A stretch of DNA of 64,000 bases, taken from the NCBI RefSeq assembly GCF_030867095.1, contig NC_081832.1:35039756-35103755 (forward strand), written 5' to 3'. The translations under genes and the position numbers were made by a program. Below the pieces are notes generated by a model. It saw nothing but the letters and a program-made list of their open reading frames with translations. It was not told the DNA's origin and made no database searches. Below, piece after piece: positions 22,429-31,440 of the stretch (positions are counted from its first letter, which is position 1; each line of letters begins with the position of its first letter). The stretch comes from Alligator mississippiensis (Eukaryota > Chordata > Crocodylia > Alligatoridae).

Positions 22429-24486
22429 TTACTGTAAGGATACTGGGGGAACGTTGGAACGGCGTGTCATCCAGTTGTGATGAACGATAATAGAAGGACG
22501 ATCGGGCTTCTCTTCTAATTGGACAGAATAAGTATTAGGATATTGTCCCGATTGTTGAACTGTTCCTTTATGAACTTGTGGATGAGATTGATGCGGGTGC
22601 GGTATTGAGATCCACACTAACTCATCTGGTTGGAACTTGGGTTCCCAAGGTGGAGGTTTCTGGACGTTAGCTTCGTCCCATAATGGTTTAGCAGTGTTTA
22701 GTGAAATAAGGACATCATGATTACATTTAGTCCAGTTTTTAAACGTCCCTCCTCCCCTGAGGCGAAGTTGTTCTTTGTACAGGCCTATGTGTCTTTCCAC
22801 AACACTGTTGGACAGTGGGTGGTACGGCAAATGAAGATGCCAGACTACATTATGAAGACGAGCAAATTTGTCCAGAGCGTTTGAGTTAAACGGGGGTCCC
22901 CCATCAGACTGAATCGCATGAGGGGGTTGCCAGGTAGCAAATACAGCAGTCAAACCAGAAATGACAGCAGTGGCATTGCTTTTCCGTAGGGGGATAACCT
23001 GTAACTGTCTTGTTCCCAAATCAACAACAACTAATCCTTTATTTGGCGGCTTAGACCCTGGGAGGGGTCCTAGCAAATCTACCTGCCAAACTTTTCCTGC
23101 CTGAAACTGTGAAGAATTGAAAGCTCCGAGTTGGTGCTTAGTTCTATGGCACTTTTCTTTAGCACATATCTCACAGGCCTGAGCTACCTTTTCCCAATCA
23201 CGCCAAGCTCCGTATGAAGCCGGCTCCGTAAGGGTTCGGCATCAACGCTGATGGCAAGCTCGTGGTCCCGGGTGACCCCAATTTTCGTGAAGCCACGCGA
23301 GGAATGGATTTACTTCAGGACCAGAGGTAGATGTGACAGGCAAGACTATGTCGGTCCAGAGTGGATCTTCTATGATCTTAGCAATTACCTCATGCACTGG
23401 ATCAGTATCCGGACGATGGGACTTAGTGTGCCTAATCAACGGAAGGCGCACAAATTTAGTTAACGTTTCCCAGATATTTTGCCAATCATTCAAATTTTCG
23501 GAGGGAAAAACTGTACCCGTAATAATTTTATAAATGTATTGTGAATCAATTGCGATAATTGGAACTGGGAGTGTATCGTTATGATGTGTCAAACAATGTT
23601 CTAGTACCTTGAGGAATCCTAATAATTCACATTTTTGGGCCAAATTATCATCTGGGTCGGCTTGAAATATTTCCCTATCGTTACAAGCTTTGCAATAATA
23701 CCCATAGCCTCCGCCATGTCGGGAGGTTCCATCTGAGGCCATCCACGCCGGGGCAAAAGTTCCATACAATGTAGGGACCTTCTCCTCATTTTCTGGGTTT
23801 GGATCAGGTACCGTGTCTTCCAACCTCCAACAATGCCAGTTGTAATGGTGGGTAAGCACTAGCATATTCCAGGTCTTAGACTCCCCCTGAAAATGTGGGT
23901 CAACTCTTTCCGCATCCAGCAAGGGTAACAATGTGGCACCGGGAGCGCGTAACATCCCATGCCCCCTTGCTAAAGGTTCCACCAGTTGTTCAGCTAGGAG
24001 GATTTTTCCTATAGCTCCATATCGATGTTGTGCCGCTTGAAGCGTTTTATGGACTGTATATACTAGCTCATCGTGAGGGTTATGTGCGACAGCCCACACG
24101 TGGTTGGTGGTGAACCCAAGGGTTACGGTTAGTGACTCACCCAGATCAATGGCATGGAGTTGTGTATCTTTAACCGTGGCTAGCAGGCAAAGCAGGTTCC
24201 GCTGATCTCCTTTTGTCCAACGCGTGGACTTTCGGGATTTATTACGGAACTGTCGCTGCAATTTGGTGAGGAGTGCCAAATCACTAGGTCCAATATAATG
24301 CCGATACCAATTCAAATGACCCAAAAGCTGTTGAAAGTGCCTCTTAGTAGTAGGGAAGAATGTTTTCAATGGATCGATGTTAGGACCCTCATGTGAAATT
24401 CCGTGGCGGACGGAACCGATGTATCGAGTACCAAGGAAAGTAATGTCATTTACAGGATGTAAACACGACTTTTCCTCGTTGATCAT
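22429..24486 (-). pseudogene. Retroviral RT C-terminus, RNase H and integrase, one in-frame stop
   Basis: One frame runs from 24486 to 22429 with a single TGA at 23244-23242. Early residues are the RT thumb/connection (THNVW-like tether near 24100). RNase H follows with WMASDGTS, KCELLGFLKVLEH, IIAIDSQYIY and HTKSHRPDTDPVHE, supplying the usual D, E, D, D positions. The integrase zinc finger has HENWGHPGPRACH and CEICAKEKC; the TGA lies between its two halves. The catalytic core has VDLLGPLPG, IQSDGGPPFNS and SVVERHIGLYKEQ. The last D and the E are separated by exactly 35 residues (DD35E). The C-terminal domain ends HHNWMTRRSNVPPVSLQ. The single stop splits the integrase. Apart from that, the frame keeps its signature residues. 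Confidence 0.85.
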
Positions 24487-24489
24487 CCA

Positions 24490-25225
24490 TCCCGCACTCT
24501 GAAGGTGAGCGACTAGTTGATAGTTCCGTAGTTACTAGTATAGTCAATCGTGACCCATGATGGTGATATCATCGACGTAACTCCAAATTTTTAGTCTCTA
24601 GGGGAAGAGAGTATGAAGCTTGAAAATTCTTTAGGGTGTTATTCATGGCACCAGTGGCTAGTGATGGAGCGTTGCGATATCCTTGTGGACAGACTGTCCA
24701 CCTGTACATGATGCCATCAATACACATATTTAGTATTCCTTCCGGGTCATTTATCGGGATGGAAAAGAACATATTCTTTAGATCCAATGTGACTCCGACC
24801 CACTTATTTTGTTGAAATTGTGCCATCTCAAACATACATTGTGGCAGAGTAGAAGGATTAGGTTGTTGAAGTACCCGACACCTTTTGTTGACTTCTCTAT
24901 AGTCTACAACCAACTGGGCTTCATTAGGTTTTCCCGGTTTTGCTACCCCCCATCCTGACGATAGGTAGGTGCTGGCTGTCACGGTCTTAATACAGCCTCA
25001 TCGCTCGAGTTGCCGCAGGAGGTCAGTAAGGGACTGTTTTAGAGGACCCTTAGTTGGAATCGGTCGATATCGCCAGGTGGAGGTGTTATGAAGCATTGGT
25101 CGATGCCAATCCTGTTCTGGGATAATAATGGGTAATGCCTATAGCACTTGTTCTTTAAGGTCAAGTGCCCTTATCCCCGGGATCCCTAAAATGTTGATGC
25201 CCCCTAGAACAGCCTCTAGGGGGTA
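24490..25225 (-). pseudogene. Retroviral reverse transcriptase, frameshifted
   Basis: The minus-strand frame 24982-24569 holds the fingers and palm: GWGVAKPGKPNEAQLVVDYR, VTLDLKNMFFSIPI (palm A) and CPQGYRNAPSLATGAM (block B). The palm C tetrad YVDD is present at 24579-24568 but in a different frame from block B, so a frameshift lies just before it (about 24585-24600). Stops follow between about 24545 and 24525. Upstream, a TGA near 25000 separates the RT start from the protease side. The enzyme would copy viral RNA to DNA; this copy cannot. Confidence 0.82.
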
Positions 25226-25486
25226 TCAGTGGCCTTGGACCCAAAATTTGACCTTCGTTGTGACGGCAATAGCGTTAAGTCCTTGTACCTTGATCATTTT
25301 GGTGCTCTTTTGATGAAGTATCATTGAGGTAATCATATTGGTTTGAGCTCCAGTATCGAGAAGGAAGAATGCTTGTTGTTGGTCATCCGGATCAGTAGGG
25401 TTGTAAACAGTGAGTTCAGCGTATGGTCGAGAATCAGTAGGATCAGGTTTGAACTGGAGAAGTCCGCTGGCGGAGCCAACGGCCAT
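25226..25486 (-). CDS. Retroviral protease (retropepsin) frame
   Basis: An 86-codon frame begins at an ATG (25486-25484) that overlaps the gag stop as TAATG. It holds the retropepsin active-site block FLLDTGAQTNMI at about residues 40-51 and a later GLNAIAVTTKV segment. Retropepsins act as dimers to cut Gag and Pol. The overlap suggests re-initiation or a read-on arrangement instead of a frameshift slippery site, but I cannot show which. The frame is intact; the flap and the second conserved glycine block are less clear. Confidence 0.7.
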   Translation of the reverse strand: MAVGSASGLLQFKPDPTDSRPYAELTVYNPTDPDDQQQAFFLLDTGAQTNMITSMILHQKSTKMIKVQGLNAIAVTTKVKFWVQGH

Positions 25487-27069
25487 TACTCATTTTTTGA
25501 TGGGTCCTCGAATCTGAATCCTAATGCTTCGGCCAGACAAGACTGGCCTCTTTCTCCCAAATTCGTAACTGTCTTTGTAAGTCCGGAGCGGGAGAGAAGA
25601 AAACCAAACATGTTCCTTTCCTTTGTAGTTCTTTCCTTCGGGGTTCTTGGAGGTGACCACCATGGCTCTTGCTGGGGGTTAAACTCTTGGCATCTGGGTC
25701 TCAGTGTTTCGGCTGGGTATGCTGAAGGTCGGTCCCTTATATTATCAGGAGCTTCTTCACCTTGCTTCATAAGTGCTTGTAGACGTGGGAGATGGCCTAA
25801 GAGATTTCCCACCAGTTGACCTGCCATTGGGTTCAAAAAGAGTCGGAGTGTGATGGCATTTGTTCCTCCGTATACTTCCACACAGGCATCTATAGCTTCC
25901 AGGGGCGTTGGAATTGCCCTGGGGTCCGATAGGTGGCGATGAGCCCATCTCTCCTTACGTTGCACGGCTGTTAGTCCCATTGGATTTGTTCTTGGGCTCC
26001 ATGAGAGAGATGACACCCCAACTATAGCCAGGAGGAGTTGCTCTGCAGTAGCCTTCTGTGGACGACCTTTGTGCCAGGTGTGAAATTTGTGGGTTACCTG
26101 TCCCACTACGAGCGCCGGGAGCGGGATGGGCCAGTGGGCACTATCTGCGACCACATTCAAGTCGGTAGCATGCCCTCTGCTCCATGCCCCTTGTCGGGTC
26201 AAGGCACTCGCTTCTTCTTTGTCTAAGGTGTCAGATCCAAATTCCACTATTAATCGTCCTAACCACATGGCCAAAGTTTCTTCTGGTTTTATTTTAGATT
26301 CCTTGCAAAGTTCTTGAATTTCTGGTCGGGTGCGTGTGCGTGAGATAACAGTGGTACGGGTAGCACCATCTCCATCTGCAATATGCTTCATCACAGCTAT
26401 CGGGTGAGCTGCGGTAGAGGAAGAGTTAAATTCTTCATCTGGGAGCGTTGGGTACATCCCTCCTCCCATTGCCCCCTCTCCGTGGCAAGGAGGTGGGGCC
26501 GTTGGGAACGACGTCACCTCAGGGGGCGGAGTCGCTAGGCGGATCCCCGCCAGGTCTTCTGAGACTCTGCCCCTCCTTTCCGGGTTCCCCGGATGGCTCG
26601 CGCTTCTTTCAGCGCCATTTTCTGCCAGCGGCATCATGTGGCCGGCGCTATTGATAAGCGCCGCTCCGGAGCCTTTTGCTGTCTGCTCCAGCGACTCCTT
26701 ACCCGCCGTATGCATCTGTGCCTCTAAATTTGTGTATTCCCTTAGTAGACCCGCTACTGTACGGAACAGCACATTCATCATTTTTCCCTTCTTCCATTTA
26801 GTTAGACCCCATCTCGGCACATGACGGCCCTTAGTTTCCAGATCCTCCCGGAGCTGAACGAGGAGCTCATGGCCCCGTGACTCAGGCACCAAATCCAGAC
26901 AGTTGAACCAGTCCGTGGAGGTGGGTTCCCCTCCTTCCCTTAAGTACTGAATGCATTGAGCGAACTCTTGAGCGGGGGTCAGCTTCTCTGCCTTCCGTGC
27001 TTTCATCCCGGCTAAGGATATGGTTGAGGTTTCCTCCGGGGGTCGATAATAGACCCGGTCCCTCCCCAT
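25486..27069 (-). CDS. Retroviral gag frame (527 codons)
   Basis: The frame is open from the ATG at 27069 to the TAA at 25488-25486. The order fits Gag: an N-terminal matrix-like part with basic stretches (KWKKGKMM near residue 92), a long linker rich in Gly, Ala and Pro, then a capsid-like helical domain (from about residue 250; LAMWLGRLIVEF, LLLAIVGVSSLSW, a YGGTNAITLRLFL segment that could be the major-homology-type region). The tail has WWSPPRTPKERTTKERN. No CCHC zinc knuckle is visible. The same frame continues upstream past one TGA into the leader. Gag would form the particle shell. Confidence 0.72.
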   Translation of the reverse strand: MGRDRVYYRPPEETSTISLAGMKARKAEKLTPAQEFAQCIQYLREGGEPTSTDWFNCLDLVPESRGHELLVQLREDLETKGRHVPRWGLTKWKKGKMMNVLFRTVAGLLREYTNLEAQMHTAGKESLEQTAKGSGAALINSAGHMMPLAENGAERSASHPGNPERRGRVSEDLAGIRLATPPPEVTSFPTAPPPCHGEGAMGGGMYPTLPDEEFNSSSTAAHPIAVMKHIADGDGATRTTVISRTRTRPEIQELCKESKIKPEETLAMWLGRLIVEFGSDTLDKEEASALTRQGAWSRGHATDLNVVADSAHWPIPLPALVVGQVTHKFHTWHKGRPQKATAEQLLLAIVGVSSLSWSPRTNPMGLTAVQRKERWAHRHLSDPRAIPTPLEAIDACVEVYGGTNAITLRLFLNPMAGQLVGNLLGHLPRLQALMKQGEEAPDNIRDRPSAYPAETLRPRCQEFNPQQEPWWSPPRTPKERTTKERNMFGFLLSRSGLTKTVTNLGERGQSCLAEALGFRFEDPSKNE

Positions 27070-27105
27070 TATACATCCGAACTCCCCAAGGGATAGCTTA
27101 GTTCT

Positions 27106-27309
27106 TCATTCTTTCACTACGGCTTCTTCTCTCTTTACGGAGAAGTAACCATCAATATTTCTTTCATCCCCTTCTACCGCCTGGTGGTAAGCGATATGAG
27201 CCCATAGATCGTTGGCATTCTCTACGTGGCGGGTCCCGGTGCGCCAGGGGCAGCACCCGATTAGGTTCTTCTCTATCACCGTGCCCTTAGATCCCACCCT
27301 CGTCGCCAT
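27106..27309 (-). pseudogene. Leader frame upstream of gag, starting on the primer site
   Basis: The ATG uses the last A of the 5' LTR and the first TG of the primer site (27309-27307). The frame is open for 67 codons to a TGA at 27108-27106, and is in register with gag, which starts 12 codons later. Residues are mixed polar with a WAHIAYHQAVEGDERN stretch. It may be the original amino end of Gag, cut by a point mutation, or a separate leader peptide. Confidence 0.45.
27291..27308 (-). other. Primer binding site, tRNA-Ser type
   Basis: Minus-strand TGGCGACGAGGGTGGGAT begins directly after the 5' LTR. It fits the complement of a vertebrate tRNA-Ser 3' end (CCA then the acceptor stem) with about one mismatch, judged from memory. 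It does not fit the Pro, Lys, Phe or Leu primer sites. Confidence 0.7.
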
Positions 27310-27890
27310 GTCTCGGACGGCCAGAGCCGACTCGAGGTGATCTAATAATTGCTCATTCATTGGGCGGGCTGGTGAATAGAGAGGCCGAGAAAGCTTTAAG
27401 GTTGTAAAACTTTACTTACATCGCTGGTGATTGCGACGAAGATGGTCCGGTCGTCTGAACAACTATATCAGTTGTTCCACCTAATAAGGCTCAGGCTAGC
27501 TCATCCGTCTACAAATCAAGCCGGCGGGAATAGGGTATGTCTGGGATTGCGCTCGGTAACGGGGAGAAGAATCGATAGGTGATCAGTCTATCGATCAGCT
27601 CAGCCACAAGTCAGATCTCTTTTTAGAAGCACTCTGCAGCGTGCTCAAAGTTCTCCGGCTTGGGCGGAAGTCGCGCGAATTTTTAAACTGCTAGCAAGTC
27701 AATTACTAGCCGCCACGTAGGAATAATTTAGAGCTGGCCAATAGCGGGACACAAATTTGCATTCGAATGGCGGGAACTCTCTTGCACCGGGGGTTTTCTG
27801 CTGCAACAGAAAACCTTTACTTTGCAAGAGGCTCTCATGTGGCGGGAAAATTCCACCGTGCCGAGGCACCAAAATCACTGGGTTGTGACA
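27309..27890 (-). repeat. Retroviral 5' LTR (582 bp)
   Basis: The second LTR copy, followed in window order by the 5-bp target duplication ATTTT (27891-27895) that also precedes the left LTR at 21343. It should have contained the proviral promoter. A TTTAAAAATT stretch near 27683-27690 is the only TATA-like candidate on the minus strand. Confidence 0.92.
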
Positions 27891-28377
27891 ATTTTCACTC
27901 CTCCTTTGTCCTGCCTTCTGTTCCACCCATTTCACCTCCCATCTCAACCTCGGCCTCTGTTTACTGTTTGCTTCGTTAGCATGGAATTGCCTATGCATTT
28001 CCTTCATTTACGTGCCTCTCTGCTAAGAACACATGCATAAGACCATGAACTTGGGTACTCTCGACCACTTGCTGGTTCTTTCTTGTTCTTTGCTGATTTC
28101 AGCACCATCTCTGAGGTTTGGCTTCTGTTTTATCTCCTGATGATAACTGGTGCGCTGCATCTTGTTGTTACATAGCAAATCACACATTTTACACACTCCT
28201 TTTGTTAGGAAACTGCTTGCTTAAGCATTTGCAAAGTTAGCTGCTTTTAATATATCAGCTAGTCTTGTGACCAGCAGCTTTTTCCTGAAACACAGGAAAA
28301 AGCATTCATTCAGCTGCACTCAGCACCCTGATTCCATATCATTACCCCAACATAAAAAATCCATATCGTTACCCTAA
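27891..28377 (-). repeat. Outer LTR, second part
   Basis: The sequence continues the element interrupted at 21347 and ends AATCCATATCGTTACCCTAATA. The same closing phrase, in slightly different form, ends two other copies: ...TATTGTTACCCTAACA at 29415 and ...ATTATTGTTAACCTAACA at 48413. These are ends of one LTR family. Confidence 0.55.
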
Positions 28378-29415
28378 TACTCCCTCACAGAATTAGTATA
28401 GGCAGCAAAAGAGAAACTCAGACAATTCTCCAGGGGTCATCATTCTCCCCGAACAATACACCCCTTGGGCCTGGCAAAGTGGATGGTGCTTTTGTGTCAC
28501 TTGGACAGAGGACTGACCTTTTTGCCCATCATTGGCAATGGGTGACAGAGTGCTTAGGCTACTTGCTTTCCAGCCTGGGACTGAGCCAGGAACTGGGATG
28601 ATGGTACCATAGGGATATTTCCTTTTTTACTGGCATGAATATACAGGTGAACGTTAACTGGATGCTGGTGCTATTTTAGCACTATTAGTGCCTTTCCATT
28701 TTATAAAAGTCTGGATAAGTGTCAAGACTTTTTTTTAACTTGTCATGGAGACTAGGTATGCTGTTTGCATAAGAAGGCCCTGATTTTTCTTAGGATTTTA
28801 TCATTTTATTTTGTGTTCTTAACTTTTTACATAAATTTTGGGAATTAATTAAACTACATTACATTACAATTTCTACTATACAAACTAAAAGACATTAATT
28901 TTAACACAAAACAAATACAAGGGGAAAAGAAGGAAACAAAGGATGACAATAAAACAAACAATTTAGTAGCCTTCTTGATGTTTGGCATGGCTGAACTCTG
29001 CAAGGTCATGGAGGTGATGCTCTGCTTGATGTAACATTTTGTAGCTACTCTTCAGGTATTTCATAGCTTATCAAGAAGTTTTGCTTTACATTTCATAGTT
29101 CAGCATAGTTGATATTACAATTACTTATAGCATTTTATAGACTTAATAAAACAAAATTTTACACATAACACTTGATTTCTTCTTGTACTTTGCAAACTTC
29201 TTCAGTGATGATTTCATCCTATAAAATGCAAGAACAAAAAGAGAGGGGCTCACCCCTTTTGGTTAGTTCATTTTCAGCTAATACACTTGTGGCTGGTTTT
29301 GCTTGGTTTATAACCAGGTTGGCACTTATTCAAAAGTTTTCCTCCTTGCACCTTGCAGAGGCTGCTTTTACAGCAGTGTTCTTTTATCGTTACTCCAACA
29401 TCCAAAATCCATATT
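28378..29415. other. AT-rich interval of the outer LTR element; no gene
   Basis: No frame longer than 100 codons has recognisable content. The last ~110 bp (29300-29415) resemble the closing part of the LTR at 28230-28377, so a second, strongly diverged LTR may occupy the right half. The unit array resumes at 29416 after a poly-G run. Confidence 0.4.
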
Positions 29416-30565
29416 GTTACCCTAACACTGCTTGGGGGGGGGGGGGGGTGGCAGTTGACAACCTGGTGCGGCTAAATCGTGTTTTTTCAGTGGGCAAGTC
29501 TTTGGTCAGAGATGTCCAGGAGAGTCCCCCCGGTGCCACAGAGGTGTGGTCTGGGGTGGCCCAAGAAGGATTTCGGGGTATAATCCCAGTCCAAAATTCA
29601 GTTCCTTATTCAGTTCCATATACTTAGCACAATGGCTGGAGTGCTGTTAGTTAGCACCCTGGCACAGCTAAACCGAGTTTTGAGCCAGGCAAGTGTCTAA
29701 TCGGAGATGTCCAGGAGTGTCCCCCGGTGCCACAGAGACATGTTCCAGGGTGGCCCAAGGATTTCTGGGTATAATCCCAGCCTATAATCCAGTTCCTTAT
29801 TTGGTTCCATATACTTAGCACAGTGGCTTGGGTGCTGTGTGTTGGCAGCCTGGCATGGCCATACCACGTCTTGGGCTGGGCAAATCTGTGGTCAGAGATG
29901 TCCAGAAGCATCCCCCAGTGGCACAGAGACATGGTCTGGGGTGGCCCAACAAGGGTCCCAATCCCAAATCTAGTTCCTTATGTATTTAGGTTCCATGTAT
30001 TTAGCGCAGCAGCTGGGGAGTGGTATCAGTTGGCAACCCAGTGCGGCTAAACCGCATTTTGGGCCGGGCAGGTCTCTGGTCAGAGATGTCCAGGAGAGTC
30101 CCTCGGTGGCACAGAGATGTTCTGATGGGTGGTCCAAGCAGAATTTCTAGCCATGCTCCCATCCCGAAAGCCAGTTCTTTATTGAAGCCATTATACTTAA
30201 TATAGTGGTTATGGGGGCTGTTAGTTGGCAGCCTGGCACAGCCAAACCATGATTTGGGCCAGGCAGGACTGTTCTCGGGGTTCTTTGGAACAGTCACCCA
30301 GTGGCATCACCAAAAAGTATGGGGTGGCCCAAGAAGTATTTTGCTCCATAATCCCATCCTAATCTGACCTTCATTTAGGGCTCTGTACTTGATGTGGGAT
30401 ATTATTTTACATATTAATTAGTACATATGCATAGCTAATGAAATTCTGTCTCTTTAGGATGCATAATTCATTAATAACAGGTTTTTATTGATCTATATTA
30501 CCTTTGAAAAAGGAACCAGGAACCGGGAATAAGGAACTGAGAATAAGGAACCAACTTCAGCCTCA
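29416..30565 (+). repeat. Continuation of the ~195 bp unit array and its right terminus
   Basis: About five plus-orientation units (29440-30390) follow the LTR interruption. After them come the terminal segment with ATATTATTTTACATATTAAT and GGAACCGGGAATAAGGAA, ending CAACTTCAGCCTCA at 30565. The terminal segment is the reverse complement of 48758-48960, the left end of the element in DELE1 intron 5. The terminus lies 637 bp before the DELE1 start codon. Confidence 0.8.
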
Positions 30566-31179
30566 TCCTGCGGTACAAAAAAGAAGTTGTACCCAGACGC
30601 CAGGATGATTTAATGACCCTGGGATACCTGCTGCTGCCGCCGCTGCGAGGTTGGGGATTGCTCGGCTGCCTCATGTGACAAGTCTAGCTCACCGCAGTCC
30701 ACGCAAGGGCTCTCTAGCTGCCTAGGCGCCATCCACGCAGCGTGCGGCCGCCCCAAATTTCCTATTGTACATGGTCTTTCTAGCCTACGTAGCTTTCTTT
30801 ATGGCTTATAGGGCTGGTAAATCCTACACGTCCTTCCTCGCTATTATGTATAGCCCACGCAATCGGGTTGCACTCCTTTAACTCCCTCCCGCGCCACTCT
30901 TCCCCCACCGTCCACTATTCTATGGTTCTTGCGTGACCTATCTAGCCCGCATTTTCCACTCTGTGGTCTTGGTTGGCACTGTCTTTCTTCGCTTCCTGTT
31001 TCCTCTCTGGTGTATATCCACTTCATGGTTTTGGATGCTATATTAGCCCTTCACAATTCCTCTCTATGGTCTATGTTCCTTCTGCCCTCCATTCGTCTCT
31101 TTGGTTACTACGTGGTCCATCTATCCGACACGTTTCCACTCTATGGTATCGCTGTAGCTGCTCTAGCCTCATTGTTCTC

Positions 31180-31440
31180 CCTTATACCGCGTGCTGGGAG
31201 GATGTGGCGATTTCCGGGATTGCTGAGCCGAGGTCAGGAGGAAAAGGAGCGGGGCTGGGGGCGAGAGCTAAGCGGGTGCGCGGCACCGAATCGCCTTGCT
31301 CCGGGGCGCGGTATTCAGTTGCTGCTCGGCCCGGGCGCCTAGGGGCTCTGCCAGGGCACAACAGGAGTCCGGAGCCTGTGGTACATACACTGCGCCTTGC
31401 TTCGCTGTCCCCAGCTGAAGGTAGTTGCGAGAGCCAGACC
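31180..31440 (+). promoter_or_regulatory. CpG-dense patch around DELE1 exon 1
   Basis: CpG dinucleotides cluster from about 31190 to 31400 (GAGCCGAGG, GAGCGGGG, GGGCGAGAGC, GGGTGCGCGGCACCGAATCG, CCGGGGCGCGG, CCCGGGCGCC), while the neighbouring introns are CpG-poor. The patch surrounds the first coding exon, as expected for a broadly expressed mitochondrial protein gene. No TATA box was seen at a useful distance. The transcription start itself cannot be placed. Confidence 0.5.
31202..31232 (+). CDS. DELE1: DELE1 exon 1 (initiator Met, targeting sequence start)
   Basis: The codons read MWRFPGLLSR plus one base, then the donor GTCAGG at 31233. Mammalian DELE1 starts in almost the same way (Met-Trp-Arg, then Pro-Gly-Leu-Leu). 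DELE1 is the mitochondrial stress sensor: on import failure or depolarisation OMA1 cuts it, and the freed Sel1/TPR part activates the kinase HRI in the cytosol, giving eIF2alpha phosphorylation. The basic, Leu-rich start fits a mitochondrial presequence. The exon ends in phase 1, matched by exon 2. The eight exons in this window add up to 870 nt, or 290 codons, with no frame conflict. Identity is certain from exons 4 and 6-8; this small exon is placed by start-peptide similarity and phase. Confidence 0.8.

Larger units (their letters stand above)
21348..27890 (-). mobile_element. Endogenous retrovirus, env-less, ERV-S/ERV-L-like
   Basis: A 6543-bp provirus on the minus strand with two LTRs (27309-27890 as 5', 21348-21928 as 3'), TG...CA ends, and a 5-bp target duplication ATTTT at 21343-21347 and 27891-27895. 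The order is primer site, leader, gag, pro, RT, RNase H, integrase, polypurine tract. About 490 bp separate integrase from the polypurine tract, with no env-like frame. The primer site fits tRNA-Ser, as in the ERV-S group, and the lack of env also fits class III. By eye the LTRs differ at about 23 of 582 positions (~96% identity), pointing to moderate age. Coding regions carry a few stops and one frameshift; as it stands it is defective. Confidence 0.88.
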
